Positions 11,787 to 22,274 are shown, numbered from the stretch's first letter. The stretch is 64,000 nucleotides of DNA from Kluyvera ascorbata_C (GCF_044197065.1 NZ_JBIQOI010000008.1:1-64000); one strand, 5' to 3'. Translations and numbers: made by a program. The notes: generated by a model not told the origin, from the sequence alone.

Positions 11787-13418
11787 GTGTTAACTCTGCT
11801 GCACCTGCTTTCCGCCGTCTCGCTGCTGGTGTGGGGCACCCATATCGTGCGTACTGGCGTAATGCGCGTTTTCGGCGCACGCCTGCGTACCGTGCTCAGC
11901 CGCAGCGTCGAGAAAAAACCGCTCGCCTTCTGCGCGGGTATCGGCGTCACTGCGCTGGTCCAGAGCAGCAACGCCACCACCATGCTGGTGACCTCCTTTG
12001 TCGCACAGGATCTGGTCGCCCTGACGCCTGCGCTGGTGATTGTGCTGGGCGCCGACGTGGGGACCGCGCTGATGGCGCGTATCCTGACCTTCGACCTGTC
12101 GTGGCTGTCGCCGCTGCTTATCTTTATTGGCGTGGCCTTTTTCCTTGGCCGCAAGCAGAGCCGCGAAGGCCAGCTAGGCCGCGTCGGGATTGGCCTGGGG
12201 CTTATCCTGCTGGCGCTGGAATTAATTGTTCAGGCGGTCAGACCGATTACCGAAGCCAACGGCGTGCAGGTGATTTTCGCCTCGCTAACCGGCGATATTC
12301 TGCTGGATGCCTTGATTGGCGCGGTGTTCGCCATCATCAGTTACTCCAGCCTGGCGGCGGTGCTGTTGACTGCAACGCTGACCGCCGCAGGGATTATCTC
12401 CTTCCCGGTGGCGCTGTGCCTGGTGATTGGCGCTAACCTGGGCTCCGGCCTGTTGGCGATGCTGAACAACAGCGCCGCGAACGCCGCCGCCCGCCGTGTG
12501 GCGCTGGGTAGCCTGCTGTTTAAGCTGGTGGGTAGCCTGATTATCCTGCCGTTCGTTCACATACTGGCTGACGTGATGCACAAGCTGCCGTTGCCGGAGT
12601 CCGAGCTGGTTATCTACTTCCACGTCTTCTACAACCTGATTCGCTGCCTGGCGATGGTGCCGTTCGCCGAGCCAATGGCGCGGCTGTGTAAGCGCCTGAT
12701 TCGCGATGAGCCAGAGCTGGATGCCAACCTCAAGCCGAAGCACCTGGACGTGACCGCGCTGGATACCCCAACGCTGGCGCTGGCCAATGCCGCCCGTGAA
12801 ACGCTGCGCATCGGTGATGCCACCGAGCAGATGCTGGATGGGCTTAAGAAGGTCATGCACGGTGAGCCGCGTGAAGAGAAAAACCTGCGCAAGCAGGCGG
12901 ATGATATCAACGTGCTCTACACCGCAATCAAACTCTATCTGGCGCGAATGCCGAAAGATGAGCTGGCGGAAGAGGAGTCCCGCCGTTGGGCGGAGATTAT
13001 CGAAATGTCGCTCAACCTCGAACAGGCTTCGGACATTATCGAGCGTATGGGCAGTGAAATTGCCGACAAATCGCTGGCCGCGCGCCGCGCCTTCTCGGTT
13101 GAGGGGTTAAAAGAGCTGGAAGCGTTGTATGAGCTGCTATTAAGCAATCTACAACTGGCGATGTCGGTGTTCTTCGCCGGTGACGTCACCAGCGCCCGCC
13201 GCCTGCGCCGTAGCAAGCACCGGTTCCGTATTCTGAATCGCCGCTACGCGCACGCGCACGTCGATCGTCTGCACCAGCAGAACGTGCAGAGTATTGAAAC
13301 CAGTACCCTGCACCTGGCGCTGCTGGGGGACATGCTGCGCCTGAACTCGCTGTTTTGCTCTGTGGCCTACAGCGTGCTGGAGCAGCCGGATGAAGACGAC
13401 GATCGCGACGATTACTAG
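11787..13418 (+). CDS. yjbB: Sodium/phosphate cotransporter-like exporter YjbB
   Basis: This inner-membrane protein of 543 residues matches E. coli YjbB, a PNaS-family protein linked to export of excess inorganic phosphate. The N-terminal half has about eight membrane helices with the QSSNATTML and SYSSLAAVL repeats typical of Na/Pi transporters. The C-terminal half is a PhoU-like helical domain (from about residue 330). The start is GTG at 11787 after AAGGAG. The stop is followed by REP elements. Confidence 0.93.
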   Translation: MLTLLHLLSAVSLLVWGTHIVRTGVMRVFGARLRTVLSRSVEKKPLAFCAGIGVTALVQSSNATTMLVTSFVAQDLVALTPALVIVLGADVGTALMARILTFDLSWLSPLLIFIGVAFFLGRKQSREGQLGRVGIGLGLILLALELIVQAVRPITEANGVQVIFASLTGDILLDALIGAVFAIISYSSLAAVLLTATLTAAGIISFPVALCLVIGANLGSGLLAMLNNSAANAAARRVALGSLLFKLVGSLIILPFVHILADVMHKLPLPESELVIYFHVFYNLIRCLAMVPFAEPMARLCKRLIRDEPELDANLKPKHLDVTALDTPTLALANAARETLRIGDATEQMLDGLKKVMHGEPREEKNLRKQADDINVLYTAIKLYLARMPKDELAEEESRRWAEIIEMSLNLEQASDIIERMGSEIADKSLAARRAFSVEGLKELEALYELLLSNLQLAMSVFFAGDVTSARRLRRSKHRFRILNRRYAHAHVDRLHQQNVQSIETSTLHLALLGDMLRLNSLFCSVAYSVLEQPDEDDDRDDY

Positions 13419-13421
13419 CCA

Positions 13422-13578
13422 TACCCGGCGTCGCTGCGCTCGGCCGGGCTACCTTGTAGGCCGGATAAGGCGTTTACGCCGCCATCCGGCAATGTGCGCC
13501 GAATAGCCTGATGGCGCTGCGCTTATCAGGCCTACGGTTTGTAGCCCGGGCGAGGCGTTTACGCCGACCCCGGGTTCA
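13422..13578. repeat. Cluster of REP elements, yjbB-pepE gap
   Basis: The convergent gap holds at least four repeat units: GGCGTCGCTGCGCTCGGCCG, TTGTAGGCCGGATAAGGCG with GCCGCCATCCGGCAATGTGC, TGATGGCGCTGCGCTTATCA, and GTAGCCCGGGCGAGGCGTTT with its partner. It is the largest repeat cluster in the window. Confidence 0.85.
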
Positions 13579-13582
13579 CGGC

Positions 13583-14272
13583 TCAGAAGCGATGCCCTTC
13601 CTCCAGCGCTACCGCCTCTTCACCCGCTCTGAACACATAGGTGGTACGCGGCCCGCCAAGCGTCGCCTCACCGTTAGCCACCTGAATCCAGTTGCCTTCC
13701 GGCAGACCAATCACCGTTAATTCTGGCGCAACAACCAGCAGCTCGCGAATACGCTGCTCGCGGGTTTCGCCTTTATGGCCTTCCGGCAGCGCGTTGGTGA
13801 AGTGTGGGTTAATCTGCAGCGGGAACAGCCCCAGCGCATCAAAGCCCTTTGGATCGACAATCGGCATATCGTTGGTGGTGCGGATGGTCTGGCAGGCGAG
13901 ATTCGCGCCCGCGCTCCAGCCCACGTACAGCGCACCGCGCTTCACCACGTCGACAATCGGTCCGAGAAGTCCGCGCTCGCGGCTCTCTTTCAGCAACTGG
14001 AAGGTGTTGCCGCCGCCAACGATAATCACCTCGGCATTTTCAATCGCGGAGATAGGGTCTGCCACGCTATGGATACCGGTGACCGTCACGCCCAGCGGCG
14101 CCAGAACCGCGGCGGTTTTAGCCGTGTACTCGTCCCAGGTCTGCGTGACGCCCGCAAACGGCAGAAACACCGCGCGGCGGCGTCCGTTCAGTTGACCCGC
14201 AATCAGCGGCAGCGCGTGTTCCAGCCAGGCTTTACCCGGCAGCGTCGAGTTACTCAGCAGAAGTAAGTCCAT
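13583..14272 (-). CDS. pepE: Peptidase E (alpha-aspartyl dipeptidase)
   Basis: PepE is a cytoplasmic serine peptidase of family S51 that cleaves dipeptides with N-terminal aspartate. The catalytic serine is in GWSAGANLACQ, and the downstream Asp and His are in VDPKGFDALG and NPHFTNALPEGH. I choose the second of two adjacent ATGs (14272), which has AGGAG 5 bases upstream and gives the 229-residue E. coli length; starting at 14275 adds one Met. Confidence 0.95.
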   Translation of the reverse strand: MDLLLLSNSTLPGKAWLEHALPLIAGQLNGRRRAVFLPFAGVTQTWDEYTAKTAAVLAPLGVTVTGIHSVADPISAIENAEVIIVGGGNTFQLLKESRERGLLGPIVDVVKRGALYVGWSAGANLACQTIRTTNDMPIVDPKGFDALGLFPLQINPHFTNALPEGHKGETREQRIRELLVVAPELTVIGLPEGNWIQVANGEATLGGPRTTYVFRAGEEAVALEEGHRF

Positions 14273-14400
14273 CATCTCTCCTATCTATCAGAAATTATCA
14301 ATCAGGGCGGCATGTTATCACCCTGCGTCAGACCGCTTACTGATGTAGTTCACGATGTTGTAGTAGAGAGCCCGGCCTACCGTTGACGTTACGCTGTTTA

Positions 14401-15213
14401 TTACCCCGCTCTGGCAAACGCCGCCGCTTCGGCAACCAGCGCATCGTCAGGCCGCACCCCGGTGTACATCACGAACTGTTCCACCGCCTGTAGGGCAATC
14501 ACTTCGGCACCGCTAATGGTCTTTTTCCCCAAGCGCTGGGCGAGCTGAATGACCGGCGTTTCCGGCGGCAGGGCCACCACGTCAAACACCACGCTGGCGC
14601 GCGCGACCATCGCTTCACTAAAGGCAAGCTGTTCGCTCTCTTTGCCGCCTGCCATGCCGATAGGCGTGACGTTGACCAGAATATCAATACCGTCGGCTTC
14701 CGGCTGTGCCTGCCACTGGAACCCGTACTGTTTTGCCAGCGTGGTGCCGTTGGCTTCATTGCGGGCGGCGATAATCACATCGCTAAAGCCCGCGTCACGG
14801 AAGGCGGCAATCACCGCTTTCCCCATCCCGCCGCTGCCCTGAATGATCACGCGGGCAGTGGTATCGAGCTGGTGGCTGACAATCAGGCTTTTTACCGCGA
14901 TGTAGTCGGTGTTAAACCCGGTCAGATGGCCGTTGTCATTGACGATGGTGTTGACGGAATCGATGACCCTGGCCGACGGATCGATAGCATCCAGAAACGC
15001 CATGCAGCTCTCTTTAAACGGCATCGACACCGCACAGCCGCGAATGCCCAGTGCGCGAACGCCTTTCACCGCCGCCTCGATATCCTGCGTGGTAAAGGCT
15101 TTATAGATAAAATTCAGCCCCAGTTTTTCATACAGATAGTTATGAAAGCGCGTGCCAAAGTTGCCGGGGCGGCCGGCAAGCGACATGCACAGCTGGGTAT
15201 CACGGTTAATCAT
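14401..15213 (-). CDS. Shikimate dehydrogenase-like protein (HI0607/SdhL type)
   Basis: This AroE-family protein of about 270 residues closely resembles Haemophilus HI0607, the founder of the shikimate-dehydrogenase-like (SdhL) class. Its N-terminus reads CMSLAGRPGNFGTRFHN, where true AroE has a short Ser-x-Ser substrate motif. The catalytic Lys is in SMPFKES and the Asp in GFNTDYIAV; the NADP loop is GSGGMGKAV. I choose ATG 15213 because GAGGA lies 7 bases upstream. The regulator upstream ends 21 bases before it, so the two are probably one operon. E. coli K-12 lacks it at this locus. The physiological substrate is not known to me. Confidence 0.85.
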   Translation of the reverse strand: MINRDTQLCMSLAGRPGNFGTRFHNYLYEKLGLNFIYKAFTTQDIEAAVKGVRALGIRGCAVSMPFKESCMAFLDAIDPSARVIDSVNTIVNDNGHLTGFNTDYIAVKSLIVSHQLDTTARVIIQGSGGMGKAVIAAFRDAGFSDVIIAARNEANGTTLAKQYGFQWQAQPEADGIDILVNVTPIGMAGGKESEQLAFSEAMVARASVVFDVVALPPETPVIQLAQRLGKKTISGAEVIALQAVEQFVMYTGVRPDDALVAEAAAFARAG

Positions 15214-15234
15214 GGTCATGTCCTCGTCAAAGTC

Positions 15235-16158
15235 TTACTGCACTAAATATTCTGCGGTGGCCCGGTCGGTGACCAGCGCGTTGATATGTTGCCCGCGCAG
15301 CGCGCCAAGGATGGCGGCGTGCTTCTCTTCACCGCTCGCCAGTCCAATCACATAACGGGCCTGTTTTAAGGTAGCGAGCTCAATGGAGAGCGTTTTTTCC
15401 TGCATCTCGGTAGCTACGGGCGTGCCGTCAGCGGCAAAAAAGCGTGAGCAGATATCCCCAGCCACTTGAAGCGCCTCCAGCTCATCGCTCTGCGCATTGC
15501 CGTAAAATGCCTGCCAGTTGGCCGCATGGCGAATGGCGGGTGAACCGATGCCCACCACGGCGATATCCAACCGCTGCCAGTAATCGGCCAGCGTCTGGAA
15601 ATGTTGAGATTGCATGATGCCCTGGCGAATCAGCGGGTTATCCAGCAGGGCCGGAAAATCAGCGAGATACGACTCGCCTTTTAATCGCGTGGCGGCACTG
15701 TAGGTCAGGGTGTTGACGTGATAGCGGCTGGGGAGCTTACCCGATGGCCCGCCAACGATAGGCACGCATACCAGCGGGCGAGGCTGGCTGGACTGCGGCA
15801 ATGCTTCAACCAGCGCACTGACCGCGCGTCCCCAGCCGAACCCAATGACGGCGTTCGGCGACAGCAGTCGCTCAAACAGCTGTGCGCCATAGGTTCCGGC
15901 CTCGCTCTCCAGCGGTGCGACAACGGCCTCTTTCAGGCCAAATTTCTGCTTTAGTCGCTCTTCCAGCCACAGGCTATCGTTGTAGTCATAGTTGATAGCG
16001 ATGGTCACCACGCCCAGCTCGCGCCCGCGTTTGAGCAGGCGGCTGATGGTGGTGCGGTAAATCCCCAGTTCGTGGGCGATTTGCGCCTGTGTCATCTCCT
16101 GCTCGTAATAAAGCTGGGCAATTTTCACGATCAGGCGGATATCGTCGCTGTTTTCCAT
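15235..16158 (-). CDS. SorC-family sugar-binding transcriptional regulator
   Basis: The protein of about 307 residues has an N-terminal helix-turn-helix (EMTQAQIAHELGIYRTTISR near residues 21-40) and a C-terminal sugar-phosphate-binding domain (VIGFGWGRAVSAL, VCVPIVGGPSG, VVGIGSPA), the SorC/DeoR layout. The open frame runs further upstream to 16338, but that part overlaps palindromes and has no family likeness, so I start at 16158; the ribosome site there is weak (GGAG 12 bases upstream). It probably controls itself and the SdhL-like gene behind it. The inducer is unknown. Confidence 0.8.
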   Translation of the reverse strand: MENSDDIRLIVKIAQLYYEQEMTQAQIAHELGIYRTTISRLLKRGRELGVVTIAINYDYNDSLWLEERLKQKFGLKEAVVAPLESEAGTYGAQLFERLLSPNAVIGFGWGRAVSALVEALPQSSQPRPLVCVPIVGGPSGKLPSRYHVNTLTYSAATRLKGESYLADFPALLDNPLIRQGIMQSQHFQTLADYWQRLDIAVVGIGSPAIRHAANWQAFYGNAQSDELEALQVAGDICSRFFAADGTPVATEMQEKTLSIELATLKQARYVIGLASGEEKHAAILGALRGQHINALVTDRATAEYLVQ

Positions 16159-16174
16159 CGAAGTGGCTGGCTCC

Positions 16175-16188
16175 TGCACATATGTGCA
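16175..16188. promoter_or_regulatory. Perfect 14-bp palindrome, putative SorC-type operator 1
   Basis: TGCACATATGTGCA is a perfect palindrome just upstream of the regulator start. A second near-identical copy lies 101 bp away at 16276. Both continue with AAAA on the plus strand. Confidence 0.65.
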
Positions 16189-16275
16189 AAACATAAAAAC
16201 GGGTTCTCGATCTGGTATAGCGCCGTCATGCTGGGAGTTCAAGCGTATTTGCGGAAAAGCTGCCAGTTGTGTATA

Positions 16276-16289
16276 TGCACTTATGTGCA
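16276..16289. promoter_or_regulatory. 14-bp palindrome, putative SorC-type operator 2
   Basis: TGCACTTATGTGCA differs from the copy at 16175 at one base. The pair brackets the stretch where the regulator promoter must lie and is about 90 bases upstream of rluF. Confidence 0.6.
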
Positions 16290-16377
16290 AAATCGACGTG
16301 ATGAAAACAAGGATTTGTCGCGGACTATTTTTTCTCACCCGAAAGGTAGGGTATATTTCGCTTTTACAGGAGAATTT

Positions 16378-17250
16378 ATGCTGCCAGACTCATCCACCCG
16401 ATTAAATAAATACATCAGCGAAAGCGGCATTTGCTCGCGTCGCGAAGCGGATCGCTTTATCGAACAAGGCAACGTCTTTATCAACGGTAAGCGTGCAACG
16501 ATTGGCGATCAGGTCGTGCCGGGCGACGTTGTGAAGGTTAACGGTCGATTGATTGAGCCGCGGGAAGCGGATGATCTGGTGCTGATTGCGCTGAATAAAC
16601 CCGTCGGTATCGTCAGTACCACCGAAGACGGCGAGCGCGACAACATTGTGGATTTCGTTAACCACAGCAAGCGTATCTTCCCGATTGGCCGTCTGGATAA
16701 AGACTCCCAGGGGCTGATTTTCCTCACCAACCACGGCGACCTGGTGAACAAGATCCTGCGTGCCGGCAACGACCACGAGAAAGAGTATCTGGTTACCGTC
16801 GACAAACCGGTTACCGATGAATTTATTCGTGGGATGGGCGCGGGCGTACCGATTCTGGGTACGGTGACGAAGAAGTGTAAGGTGAAGAAAGAGGCGCCGT
16901 TCGTCTTCCGTATCACCCTGGTGCAGGGCTTAAACCGTCAGATTCGCCGCATGTGCGAGCACTTCGGTTTCGAAGTCACCAAGCTGGAACGTACTCGTAT
17001 TATGAACGTCAGCCTGACGGGAATTCCGCTGGGTGAGTGGCGCGACCTGACCGACGACGAGCTGGTGGATCTGTTCAAGCTGATTGAAAACTCCTCCTCC
17101 GAAGCGAAACCGAAGGTGAAGGCCAAGCCGAAAACCGCCGGCATCAAGCGCCCGGTGGTGAAGATGGAAAAAACCAGCGAGAAACCCGCACGCCCGGCGG
17201 GGAACGGTAAACGATTCACCGCGCCGGGACGTAAAAAGAAAGGCCGTTAA
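16378..17250 (+). CDS. rluF: 23S rRNA pseudouridine(2604) synthase RluF
   Basis: RluF makes pseudouridine at position 2604 of 23S rRNA, and in E. coli also acts on tRNA-Tyr. The 290 residues begin MLPDSSTRLNKYIS with ACAGGAGA upstream. An S4 RNA-binding domain covers about residues 8-65, and the catalytic Asp is in GRLDKDSQGL near residue 107. The C-terminal tail is rich in Lys, Pro and Arg, as in E. coli. Its stop overlaps that of the convergent yjbD by four bases. Confidence 0.96.
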   Translation: MLPDSSTRLNKYISESGICSRREADRFIEQGNVFINGKRATIGDQVVPGDVVKVNGRLIEPREADDLVLIALNKPVGIVSTTEDGERDNIVDFVNHSKRIFPIGRLDKDSQGLIFLTNHGDLVNKILRAGNDHEKEYLVTVDKPVTDEFIRGMGAGVPILGTVTKKCKVKKEAPFVFRITLVQGLNRQIRRMCEHFGFEVTKLERTRIMNVSLTGIPLGEWRDLTDDELVDLFKLIENSSSEAKPKVKAKPKTAGIKRPVVKMEKTSEKPARPAGNGKRFTAPGRKKKGR

Positions 17251-17519
17251 CGCCTGCCGCGCGTCGGCGTACTCGCCGACCACGAAAACGAACTCTCGGT
17301 ATCCGGTTTATAAGCCTGCTGTTTTTTTGCCTGGCGGGCTTTCTTCGCTTCGGCTTCGCGCTGAACCATCAGCTTATCGATGTACTCCTTTTTCACGCTA
17401 TTGGTTTCCGCGTTGGAAAGCGGACGGCCATGCGCAATGCGCGCGCGGTCGAGCAGGGTTTTCAGTTCACGCTGCTCGCGCTCGGTCATCTCTTTTTGCG
17501 TAATGCGGGGGAGTGCCAT
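17247..17519 (-). CDS. yjbD: DUF3811 family protein YjbD
   Basis: This small, highly charged 90-residue protein is nearly identical to E. coli YjbD (EMTEREQRELKTLLDRARIA). It looks mostly helical with a Lys/Ala/Gln-rich stretch. No function is known. I start at ATG 17519, which gives MALPRITQKE; the longer frame upstream has no ribosome site. It converges on rluF, sharing four bases at the stops. Confidence 0.9.
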   Translation of the reverse strand: MALPRITQKEMTEREQRELKTLLDRARIAHGRPLSNAETNSVKKEYIDKLMVQREAEAKKARQAKKQQAYKPDTESSFSWSASTPTRGRR

Positions 17520-17574
17520 AAGGGTTGCCCTCAATCGGATAGTTAACCCAGTGTACGGCAAAGGTGAGAGGCTG

Positions 17575-17672
17575 TGTAGGCCGGATAAGGCGTTTACGCC
17601 GCCATCCGGCAATGTGCGCCATGTTGCCCGATGGCGCTACGCTTATCGGGCCGACAAGCCCGGTCAAGCGAA
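17575..17672. repeat. REP cluster, yjbD-panS gap
   Basis: GTAGGCCGGATAAGGCGTTT, GCCGCCATCCGGCAATGTGC and CCGATGGCGCTACGCTTATC are followed by a CCCGGTCAAGCGAAGCGCCG unit. The last unit type recurs after yjbH, after psiE and before hicB. Confidence 0.85.
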
Positions 17673-17685
17673 GCGCCGCCAGAGG

Positions 17686-18612
17686 CTATTTTTGCGTTGT
17701 CTGCTTGATAGGCTTCCCAGACCAGTACCCCGCCAGCAGCGACCCGGACAGGTTATGCCATACGGAGAACAGCGCGCCCGGCAGCGCGGCCAGCGGCCCG
17801 AAGTAGATTTTCCCCAACGCCGCAGCAAGCCCGGAGTTCTGCATACCGACCTCAATGGCCAGCGTGCGGCAGGTCGACTCATCAAAACCAAACAGACGGC
17901 CGCCCCAGTAACCGCCGAGCAGGCCGATGGTGTTGTGCAGAATAACCGCGATAATCACCATAAAACCGACGGAGGCGATATGTGACGCGGAACCGGCGAC
18001 AACCGCGCTGATAATCGCCAGAATACAGATCATCGAAAATGCTGGCAGATAAGGCTCCACCGCTTTCACCACGCGTGGGAACAGGTGATGGATAACCAGA
18101 CCCATGGCAATCGGGATAACCACAATCTGCAGAATACTGAGCAGCATACCCATCACATCGACCTGAATATGCGCGTCGACGTACAGGCGGGTTAGCAGCG
18201 GCGTGGCGACGACGCCAACCAGCGTGGAGACGGACGAGATAGTGACCGACAATGCGACATCGCCTTTTGCCAGAAAGATCATTACGTTCGAGGCGGTTCC
18301 GCTGGCCACGCTACCCACCAATACCATCCCGGCGGACAGCTCCGGCGGCATATGGAAAGCCAGCGCCAGCAGCCAGGCGGCGAGCGGCATCACCAGGTAG
18401 TGCAGGAAAATCCCCGCCGCAACCGGCGCAGGCCGTGACAGTACGCGCTTAAAATCGTCCACCTTTAGATGCACGCCCATGCCGAACATAATCAGCATCA
18501 GCAGTGAGGGAACCAGCGGCCCGATAGGCGTGAAGGTGGTGGGAGTGAAGTAGGCAATAACAGAGAGCAGCAGCGCCCATAACGGGAACAGCCGGGTGAT
18601 AACGGCGAGCAT
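17686..18612 (-). CDS. panS: PanS-like bile acid:sodium symporter family transporter
   Basis: This inner-membrane protein of 308 residues has about ten predicted helices and the SBF/BASS family signature (SGTASNVMIFLAKGDVALSV, EVGMQNSGLAAAL). It resembles Salmonella PanS, reported as a ketopantoate/pantoate transporter; that name rests on my memory of family likeness and context between yjbD and lysC. E. coli K-12 lacks it here. It is transcribed in the same direction as lysC but a terminator lies between. Confidence 0.7.
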   Translation of the reverse strand: MLAVITRLFPLWALLLSVIAYFTPTTFTPIGPLVPSLLMLIMFGMGVHLKVDDFKRVLSRPAPVAAGIFLHYLVMPLAAWLLALAFHMPPELSAGMVLVGSVASGTASNVMIFLAKGDVALSVTISSVSTLVGVVATPLLTRLYVDAHIQVDVMGMLLSILQIVVIPIAMGLVIHHLFPRVVKAVEPYLPAFSMICILAIISAVVAGSASHIASVGFMVIIAVILHNTIGLLGGYWGGRLFGFDESTCRTLAIEVGMQNSGLAAALGKIYFGPLAALPGALFSVWHNLSGSLLAGYWSGKPIKQTTQK

Positions 18613-18650
18613 GTTGTATTCCTTGCGGTATATTGGTGTTGTGTTTTTAT

Positions 18651-18677
18651 AAAAAAAAGCCGGGTTCGAGCCCGGCT
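18651..18677 (-). terminator. lysC terminator
   Basis: The 7-bp stem GCCGGGT / GCCCGGC (with a TCGA-type loop) is followed on the minus strand by eight T. It lies 30 bases after the lysC stop. Confidence 0.85.
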
Positions 18678-18706
18678 ATAGTTATTGTTTATCGCGTGGT
18701 GAAATA

Positions 18707-20056
18707 TTATTCAAACAAATTATGATGAAGTTTCTGCACCACCTGCTCGGCCTCCGCCCCCGGTACCAGGAAACACAGGTTATAGCTGGATGCGCCGTAG
18801 CAAATCATGCGGATGTTGAACGGCTCAAGTACGCCAAACACCTCTTTGCCGACGCCGCAGGCTTTCGACAGGTTATTACCAATCAACGCCACCAGCGCCA
18901 GATTCTCTTCCACTTCTACGCGGCACAGCGCCGACAGCTCCATCAGCAGCGACTGCGTCAGCAGAGTGTCGCCGGTAGAGGTGGAGCCGGTGGTATCCAG
19001 CGTCAGCGCGACGCTGACTTCAGAGGTGGTGATCAGGTCTACGGAGATGCTATGGCGCGCCAGAATGCCGAACACTTCCGCCAGGAAGCCGCGGGAGTGC
19101 AGCATGTTCAGGCTGTGCAGGGTCAGCAGGGTCTGCTTACGGCGCAGCGCCAGCGCGCGAAACAGCGGCGGGTTGGCGGTTTTATTGCACACCATCGTGC
19201 CGCCCGCTTTTGGATCTTTACTGGAGCCGACGAATACCGGAATATCGCTGCGCACAGCGGGCAGCAGGGTAGCCGGGTGCAGCACTTTCGCGCCAAAGGT
19301 CGCCAGCTCAGCGGCCTCTTCAAAGGCGATTTCATCAATACGTTTTGCCGCTGGCACTACACGCGGGTCGGTGGTGTAGATGCCCGGCACGTCGGTCCAG
19401 ATATCGACGCGGGTCGCATGCAGCGCTTCGCCCAATAGTGCCGCGGTGTAGTCGCTGCCGCCGCGGCCAAGCGTGGTGGTACGGCCTTTGCTTTCGCTGC
19501 CGATAAAGCCCTGGGTGATCACCAGACCTTCGTCGAGGCGCGGAGCCAGCTGCTGGGTGGCCAGTTCGGCCAGCGCGGCAACGTCCGGCTCGGCGCGGCC
19601 AAAGCGGTCGCTGGTGCGCATCACTTTACGCACGTCAAACCACTGCGCCTGCACGTTGCGTTCACGCAGAATTTCAACAAACAGCAGGGTGGACATCAGC
19701 TCGCCGTGGCTGACCAGTTCGTCGGTCAGGGCGGTAGAGGTGGCCAGAGAAGCGGCTTCCGCCAGCGTACCCAGGTTTTCCAGCAGACGTTCAATTTCAT
19801 CGCGGATAACGGCAGGGTTTGCCAGACGTTCAAGCACGGCGTACTGAATGGCGCGGATGGCTTCCAGTTTGGCCTGGCGCTCGGCTGGTTCCAGCCCTTC
19901 GGCCAGGGCAACCAGCAGGTTGGTGACGCCCGCCGAAGCAGACAGCACAACCACGCGTACGTTGGCGTCGGAGAGCACCACATCGGCGCTACGGTTCATG
20001 GCGTCAAAATCGGCCACGCTGGTGCCACCAAATTTGGCGACGACTAATGCTGTCAT
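18707..20056 (-). CDS. lysC: Lysine-sensitive aspartokinase III
   Basis: LysC phosphorylates aspartate at the head of the lysine, threonine and methionine pathway and is inhibited by lysine. The 449 residues equal E. coli LysC. The nucleotide motif KFGGTSVAD is at the N-terminus, the kinase core has TLGRGGSDYTAALLG, and two ACT domains at the C-terminus start near residue 300 (HSLNMLHSRGFLAEVF). A lysine riboswitch precedes it. Confidence 0.97.
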   Translation of the reverse strand: MTALVVAKFGGTSVADFDAMNRSADVVLSDANVRVVVLSASAGVTNLLVALAEGLEPAERQAKLEAIRAIQYAVLERLANPAVIRDEIERLLENLGTLAEAASLATSTALTDELVSHGELMSTLLFVEILRERNVQAQWFDVRKVMRTSDRFGRAEPDVAALAELATQQLAPRLDEGLVITQGFIGSESKGRTTTLGRGGSDYTAALLGEALHATRVDIWTDVPGIYTTDPRVVPAAKRIDEIAFEEAAELATFGAKVLHPATLLPAVRSDIPVFVGSSKDPKAGGTMVCNKTANPPLFRALALRRKQTLLTLHSLNMLHSRGFLAEVFGILARHSISVDLITTSEVSVALTLDTTGSTSTGDTLLTQSLLMELSALCRVEVEENLALVALIGNNLSKACGVGKEVFGVLEPFNIRMICYGASSYNLCFLVPGAEAEQVVQKLHHNLFE

Positions 20057-20159
20057 AATAACCTCGTGTCAGGGGAGGTCAGGTTCAGATAAACCGGACC
20101 AAATTATTCAGCCTTGGCACAAGGGAAGAGCGAAAGACGGGTGGGCGCAGAGCGATAAA

Positions 20160-20386
20160 CAACTACGATTTCACCCAGAAGTGCTCCACCACTTGCGAAA
20201 CGCCCGACTGCGAACGTTTCTGGTGACAACCCAGGGGATTCAGCCCCTGCAGCCGATGGTGAACGCAACCTGTTGTTCACGCATCTCGGCGTTGCTCCCC
20301 CTCAGGTGTTTTCACAGGATTGGTTCCTCCCACACCCTTTACCTGGGCAACGCGCCTCTTCTGGCCTGCGCATGCGCAGGTAGTAC
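20160..20386 (-). promoter_or_regulatory. Lysine riboswitch (L box) of lysC
   Basis: The minus strand carries the E. coli lysC leader nearly base for base: GTACTACCTGCGCATGCGCA, GGCCAGAAGAGGCGCGTTGC, ACCTGAGGGGGAGCAACGCC, AGGGGCTGAATCCCCTGGGT and AGTGGTGGAGCACTTCTGGG. Lysine binding should close the ribosome site and lower lysC expression. About 100 bases separate the aptamer from the start codon and hold the expression platform. Boundaries are approximate. Confidence 0.93.
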
Positions 20387-20520
20387 GTTTATAAATAAAG
20401 GGTTAGCGGGTACCTTGTCAACGCTGGGGTTATGCGGATTTTTCATGCAGGCGAGCCCCACAGAAACGGGACTTATAAAGGCTATACTTTTGTCTGTTTT
20501 CTGCGCGATTTTGTCAGCCT

Positions 20521-20610
20521 TAGAGGGGATAACATTAAAACCATCACAATTTTTTGTGACAGGCGCTACAATCGAGGCAGTTTGATTCTTAAATCAGAAG
20601 GGTATTGCTA
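20521..20610 (+). promoter_or_regulatory. pgi promoter region
   Basis: A likely -10 element TACAAT at 20567-20572 is preceded by TTGTGA (20554-20559), a plausible but closely spaced -35. An inverted repeat TCACAATTTTTTGTGA spans 20544-20559. Its arms are in the opposite order to a CRP site. The stretch 20400-20520, between the riboswitch promoter and this one, shows nothing else I can name. Confidence 0.5.
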
Positions 20611-22260
<1,650 letters not shown>

Positions 22261-22274
22261 GGTTATATATTTTC

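Noticed and set aside
16159..16338. N-terminal extension of the SorC-family regulator
   Set aside because: The 60 extra codons contain the palindromic operator and do not resemble SorC proteins, whose helix-turn-helix is normally near the N-terminus.
20544..20559. TCACA-N6-TGTGA upstream of pgi as a CRP site
   Set aside because: The half-sites are in the reverse order to the CRP consensus TGTGA-N6-TCACA. It is an inverted repeat but not a CRP site.
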